Position numbers and translations under genes: made by a program
The notes under the pieces: model-generated
Told to the model about the DNA's origin: nothing
Database searches by the model: none
What the model saw: the letters and a program-made list of their open reading frames with translations, nothing else
Shown here: piece after piece, positions 60,876-64,000 of the stretch
Position numbering within the stretch: position 1 is the first letter of the stretch
How the letters are laid out: each line of letters begins with the position of its first letter
DNA from: Thermoplasmata archaeon
GTDB lineage: Archaea > Thermoplasmatota > Thermoplasmata > GCA-020350865
Reading direction: 5' to 3'
Assembly (NCBI GenBank): GCA_020348445.1
Contig: CP070751.1
Coordinates: forward strand, 2,149,186 to 2,213,185
Length of the DNA: 64,000 bases

Positions 60876-62228
60876 TTACAGTTTGTTTATCACGAACCCC
60901 GTATATACCTTGGGATAGAAAAAGGTTGACTTCTGTGGCATTGTCTCGTGATTGGTTGCCACGTCCTCAACCTCCTTAACCTTGGTGGGGTTCATGAAGA
61001 ATACGGCCTGGTAGCCTTTTTCGTTGACCTTGTACACTGACTCCGCAACGGCATCACCAATGGCCTTGATGTACTCCACGTACGAACCGCCCTCTATTGT
61101 TCCGCTGGCCACCTTTTCCTTGGTGATACCTAGGATGTCCTCTAGTATAAACTTGTGAAGTATGGTCACATCCAGGTTTTTCCAGGCCTCTGAATGATCC
61201 TGAATTTCATCCATTTTATTTACGTTTTCAAGAACCATTGAATAATATTTGCCATCATTGCAGTACAGTCCTAGGGCATGTTTTCCCTCGGTAAAATGCT
61301 CGTTTAATCTTTTGAACATGGCTTGCTGTGCTTCCTTATCAGATCCTGGTTCATATGGAAATTCCTCTATTGCAAAATCCTCAGAAAGATCAGAAATCAA
61401 TTTCCCGCATTCAAAATTCTCAACACCCTGAATTAGCCTGTGTGTGGGCAGAATCACAAGTCCCTTGTTCATTGTATTTACAAAGGCCAACATCCTGTAT
61501 TGGGCTGAGGTAAAATCAGGATTTTCCTGGCTGTATCTGAGCGCGGTTTTGTAACGGTGATGACCGTCTGCTATAATTATGTATTTTTTCTCCATGACAT
61601 CCTGGATATTCTTGATTTCATTTTCATCATCTATGGCCCAAAGCCTGTGGGTGATATTATCATCATCTGCAACCTCCATGAGAGGAGGTTCATTCATTTT
61701 GTTCTCCATTATGGAATCGATTGTCATTGCTTCGTCTGAATAAATCGAGAATATCAGGCCGAAATTGGCCTTTGTGGCTGAAAGACAATTGAGCCTATCC
61801 TCGATGTCCTTGGGAAGTGTCTCCTCGTGCTGATGGACCCCATTACACACTCCGCCTTCCCCTGTGGTCGCACACATATTCTCAAGCTCAATGAGGGCGA
61901 TAAAGCCAGATCGTGTCATCTTCTTTTTCGCAACCTCGAAGTCCTGGGCAAGAACATATATCGATGGTTTTTCCTCCTTCTTAAGTGCCCCCGATCCGAT
62001 CCAGGTACCAAGTAATTTTGAGGCACGAATGTACTCATTGTTTTCCCTCGTGTCGCTTTCGAATTTCTCACCTTTTATCAAATGTGCCACATTGTATTGA
62101 GAACCTTCATGAAGTTTCTTTTGCAGTTCTTTGTTTATGACATCGTAAGGGGGAGAGACAACGAGCTTGAAATCACCTACCGTATTTTTATCGTATCTGT
62201 ACCCTTGAAACGGAGCAACTTTTACCAT
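60876..62228 (-). CDS. DUF1015 family protein
   Basis: This 450-residue protein matches DUF1015: start APFQGYRYD, then VSPPYDVINKEL, NVAHLIKG, ATTGEGGVCNGVHQHEETLP, DGHHRYKTALRY and FFMNPTKVKEVEDVA. The function is not established, but it often sits next to serine genes; here it is 115 bp upstream of serC on the same strand. The HHR motif looks like a possible catalytic or phosphate-binding site. Confidence 0.9.
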   Translation of the reverse strand: MVKVAPFQGYRYDKNTVGDFKLVVSPPYDVINKELQKKLHEGSQYNVAHLIKGEKFESDTRENNEYIRASKLLGTWIGSGALKKEEKPSIYVLAQDFEVAKKKMTRSGFIALIELENMCATTGEGGVCNGVHQHEETLPKDIEDRLNCLSATKANFGLIFSIYSDEAMTIDSIMENKMNEPPLMEVADDDNITHRLWAIDDENEIKNIQDVMEKKYIIIADGHHRYKTALRYSQENPDFTSAQYRMLAFVNTMNKGLVILPTHRLIQGVENFECGKLISDLSEDFAIEEFPYEPGSDKEAQQAMFKRLNEHFTEGKHALGLYCNDGKYYSMVLENVNKMDEIQDHSEAWKNLDVTILHKFILEDILGITKEKVASGTIEGGSYVEYIKAIGDAVAESVYKVNEKGYQAVFFMNPTKVKEVEDVATNHETMPQKSTFFYPKVYTGFVINKL

Positions 62229-62295
62229 GGAGGGCCGATAATGAAATCTGTGGATAAATAATTTATGATATTTTCTGTGTTATTAAGAAGAAATA

Positions 62296-63750
62296 TCACC
62301 GTTTCCTAAAAGGCACAGCCAACAGGGTCAGCACAGGGAATATCTCCAGTCTTCCCACCCACATTTCAATTATCAAAACCACCTTCAGATGACCGGGCAT
62401 CGCAGCGTTGGTGATGCCCGTACTTAACCCAACATTCCCCTCAGCAGAGGCAACCTCAAAGAGGGAATCTGCTGCAGTGTAGGTCTCTGGCCCGTTTGCA
62501 CCATAAAAACCTTCTGGTGCCTGGGTTGCCATGAAAACCAGGGCTCCAAGACAGAGCACCAAGATGTAAAGAATTGAGTAAAGAGTCGCAATACGGATTT
62601 CTTCCACAGGATAGGTGTTTCTTCCGATTTTAAATGGGATTACAGCTTTTCTGGAGTACAGGAACTTCTTAACAACCCATGCCACTGCGTAAATTATGAT
62701 GACCACCCGGATCATCTTCAATGCAGATGATGTGGAGCCGTAACCTCCTCCTAGAACCATTAAAATGCTGAGGATGAATTTGGAGAAATCATCCCATTCT
62801 CTTATGGTGGCCGTGGAAAATCCAGTTCCTGTGAGGGCAGAGGCTGTCTGGAAAAAGGAATCCAGGCCACCCAGTCTTGTCATCAGTAAAATGCTAGCAA
62901 GGAATATAATCAGAAGGATGGCCTTGACCTCGATTGTGAAGAATTCCTTGAAATTTCTTTTCAAAAGGTGCCTGTGGGAAGCAAAGGATATCCCACCTAA
63001 AATCATGAACGGAATGATGAAGGTCGCGATGTAACCAGGGTACGCCGCAATGCTGTCGTTGGTCACAGCAAAACCACCTGTAGCAAGGCATGTCATACTG
63101 ACGTTAACTGCGTCAAAGGTTTTGCCCACACCCATGAGAGCAATGAGGCCGATTATACACAAAACTGTGTACAATATATAAATTCCCCATATTCTTCTTG
63201 CCGTGCTTACGATGTTGGTGGCGATTCTATCGGTCCTTCCCTCTGCTTTATAAAGCTTTGCAGCAATTCCCGAGCTTCGAATCAAAATGGATAGAAACAG
63301 CACGATGACCCCAACTCCTCCGATCCACTGTGTAAAAGATCGCCAGAATAATATGGCCCGCGGGAGGGATTCCACATCAGAGAACATGGTGAGTCCAGTT
63401 GCTGTAAATCCTGACATGGACTCAAAAAAGCCGTCCAGACCGGAGAGATATCCAGATAATGAGAAGGGCAGAGAGCCTACAAAGGTCAAAAGTAGCCAAC
63501 CAAATGCGGCTATACTCAGAGCCTCATCATAACCCAGTCTGGAAGGTTTCCCAAGGAGGATCATCGATAGAAAACCCAAAATCAATGAGAGACCACCCAC
63601 AGAAAAGAAGATTACACTCAGGTCATAATCAGAGTCCACATATGCCAAGAGGCCTGGGAGAAACAGGGCCATGCCCTCTATAACTAGTAGTACAGAGGAA
63701 TAATACCAAATCTTTCCGAATTTAGTCTCACCAAGACCCAACGCCTTCAC
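62296..63750 (-). CDS. trkH: TrkH/KtrB-type potassium uptake channel
   Basis: The 484-residue membrane protein has the four P-loop repeats of the SKT family: SGFTATGLTMF, CLATGGFAVT, SALTGTGFSTA and SAEGNVGLSTG. A conserved Arg lies in the LMTRLGG-type helix region. It moves K+ together with a cytosolic RCK/TrkA subunit. The GTG start at 63750 has only a weak GGATGGGA site. The neighbouring TrkA gene is on the same strand, 91 bp upstream. Confidence 0.94.
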   Translation of the reverse strand: MKALGLGETKFGKIWYYSSVLLVIEGMALFLPGLLAYVDSDYDLSVIFFSVGGLSLILGFLSMILLGKPSRLGYDEALSIAAFGWLLLTFVGSLPFSLSGYLSGLDGFFESMSGFTATGLTMFSDVESLPRAILFWRSFTQWIGGVGVIVLFLSILIRSSGIAAKLYKAEGRTDRIATNIVSTARRIWGIYILYTVLCIIGLIALMGVGKTFDAVNVSMTCLATGGFAVTNDSIAAYPGYIATFIIPFMILGGISFASHRHLLKRNFKEFFTIEVKAILLIIFLASILLMTRLGGLDSFFQTASALTGTGFSTATIREWDDFSKFILSILMVLGGGYGSTSSALKMIRVVIIIYAVAWVVKKFLYSRKAVIPFKIGRNTYPVEEIRIATLYSILYILVLCLGALVFMATQAPEGFYGANGPETYTAADSLFEVASAEGNVGLSTGITNAAMPGHLKVVLIIEMWVGRLEIFPVLTLLAVPFRKR

Positions 63751-63840
63751 TTCCCATCCATATTCTCAAACTCGCCTCACAAAGCCAAAATAGGCTAGTT
63801 ATATAATAATTTTATGGGTTTTATATATGTAGAATTTACT

Positions 63841-64000
63841 TTAGAACAACTTCACCAGCTTAGGTATTGTATCAGTTCTTGCAAACACTATAAGGCTATC
63901 TCCCACGTTAACAACATCTTCGCCACCTGGAATGATAACGTTGCCGTTGCGCACTATCGCTCCCACCAGTGTGTTCTTGGGGAAATTGGTCCTTTTCAGC
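63841..64000 (-). CDS. trkA: TrkA/RCK potassium-channel regulatory subunit (C-terminal end)
   Basis: The window ends inside this gene. The visible 52 residues read through TLVGAIVRNGNVIIPGGEDV and VGDSLIVFARTD to a stop at 63841-63843. This is the end of a TrkA-C (RCK_C) domain. It is too short to be in a long-ORF list. It lies upstream of trkH in the same operon direction. Confidence 0.87.
   Translation of the reverse strand, partial: LKRTNFPKNTLVGAIVRNGNVIIPGGEDVVNVGDSLIVFARTDTIPKLVKLF

Overview
The window is archaeal and most likely comes from a member of the Thermoplasmatota or a close relative (inference from gene content; no phylogeny was run). Supporting genes are FEN1 with a PCNA-binding tail, archaeal DnaG, RNase P subunit Rpp21/Rnp4, a eukaryote-type prolyl-tRNA synthetase, UPF0147, NcsA/TtuA and an intron-containing tRNA. 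Start signals are a mixture of strong Shine-Dalgarno sites (several decide GTG or TTG starts) and apparently leaderless genes with a TATA element about 26-30 bp upstream. A striking theme is large secreted or membrane-anchored modular proteins (PKD, LVIVD propeller, Ig-like, vWA, beta-helix) with cytosolic zinc ribbons, AAA+ modules or a JAMM protease.

Region 1 (1-8 kb) holds the most interesting locus: a compact ubiquitin-like conjugation system. On the minus strand lies an apparent operon of a membrane-anchored JAMM protease, a free ubiquitin-like protein (Ubl) with a near-C-terminal GG, and a Ubl-E1 fusion. Upstream of it is a separate Ubl-E2 fusion with intact E2 landmarks. Two paralogous two-TM zinc-ribbon proteins flank the set, both with the same palindrome at the same distance upstream of the start. 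A second, free-standing E1-like protein lies nearby on the plus strand. Spacers contain G-quadruplex-prone G-rich tracts (minus strand) and a 72-bp tandem repeat.

Region 2 (8-16 kb) holds FEN1 with an overlapping winged-helix gene, a NosD-like beta-helix surface protein, an Lrp-type ligand-domain protein, UPF0147, a GNAT acetyltransferase, a LonB-related AAA+ protein with no protease domain and a zinc ribbon in its insertion, and DnaG. Region 3 (16-31 kb) is a minus-strand surface operon: a 2737-residue Ig-repeat protein, a vWA protein, a membrane protein with an ectodomain and two cytosolic AAA+ domains plus SAP, and a small membrane protein.

Region 4 (31-49 kb) carries a PrsW-type protease, carbamate kinase, a DRG-type GTPase, a LVIVD/Ig-like surface protein, ProRS, Rnp4, an M24 peptidase, a cyclophilin-like protein, a tRNA-Val(UAC) that appears to need removal of two introns, a degenerate small GTPase, UspA, and a lysine saccharopine catabolic pair (LKR and SDH) facing a class III aminotransferase. 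Region 5 (49-64 kb) has a duplicated HTH regulator, an isoleucyl-tRNA synthetase fused to zinc ribbons and DUF835, PurA, NcsA/TtuA, a sirtuin, a DUF1015-serC-serA serine operon, and a TrkH/TrkA potassium uptake pair cut by the window edge.
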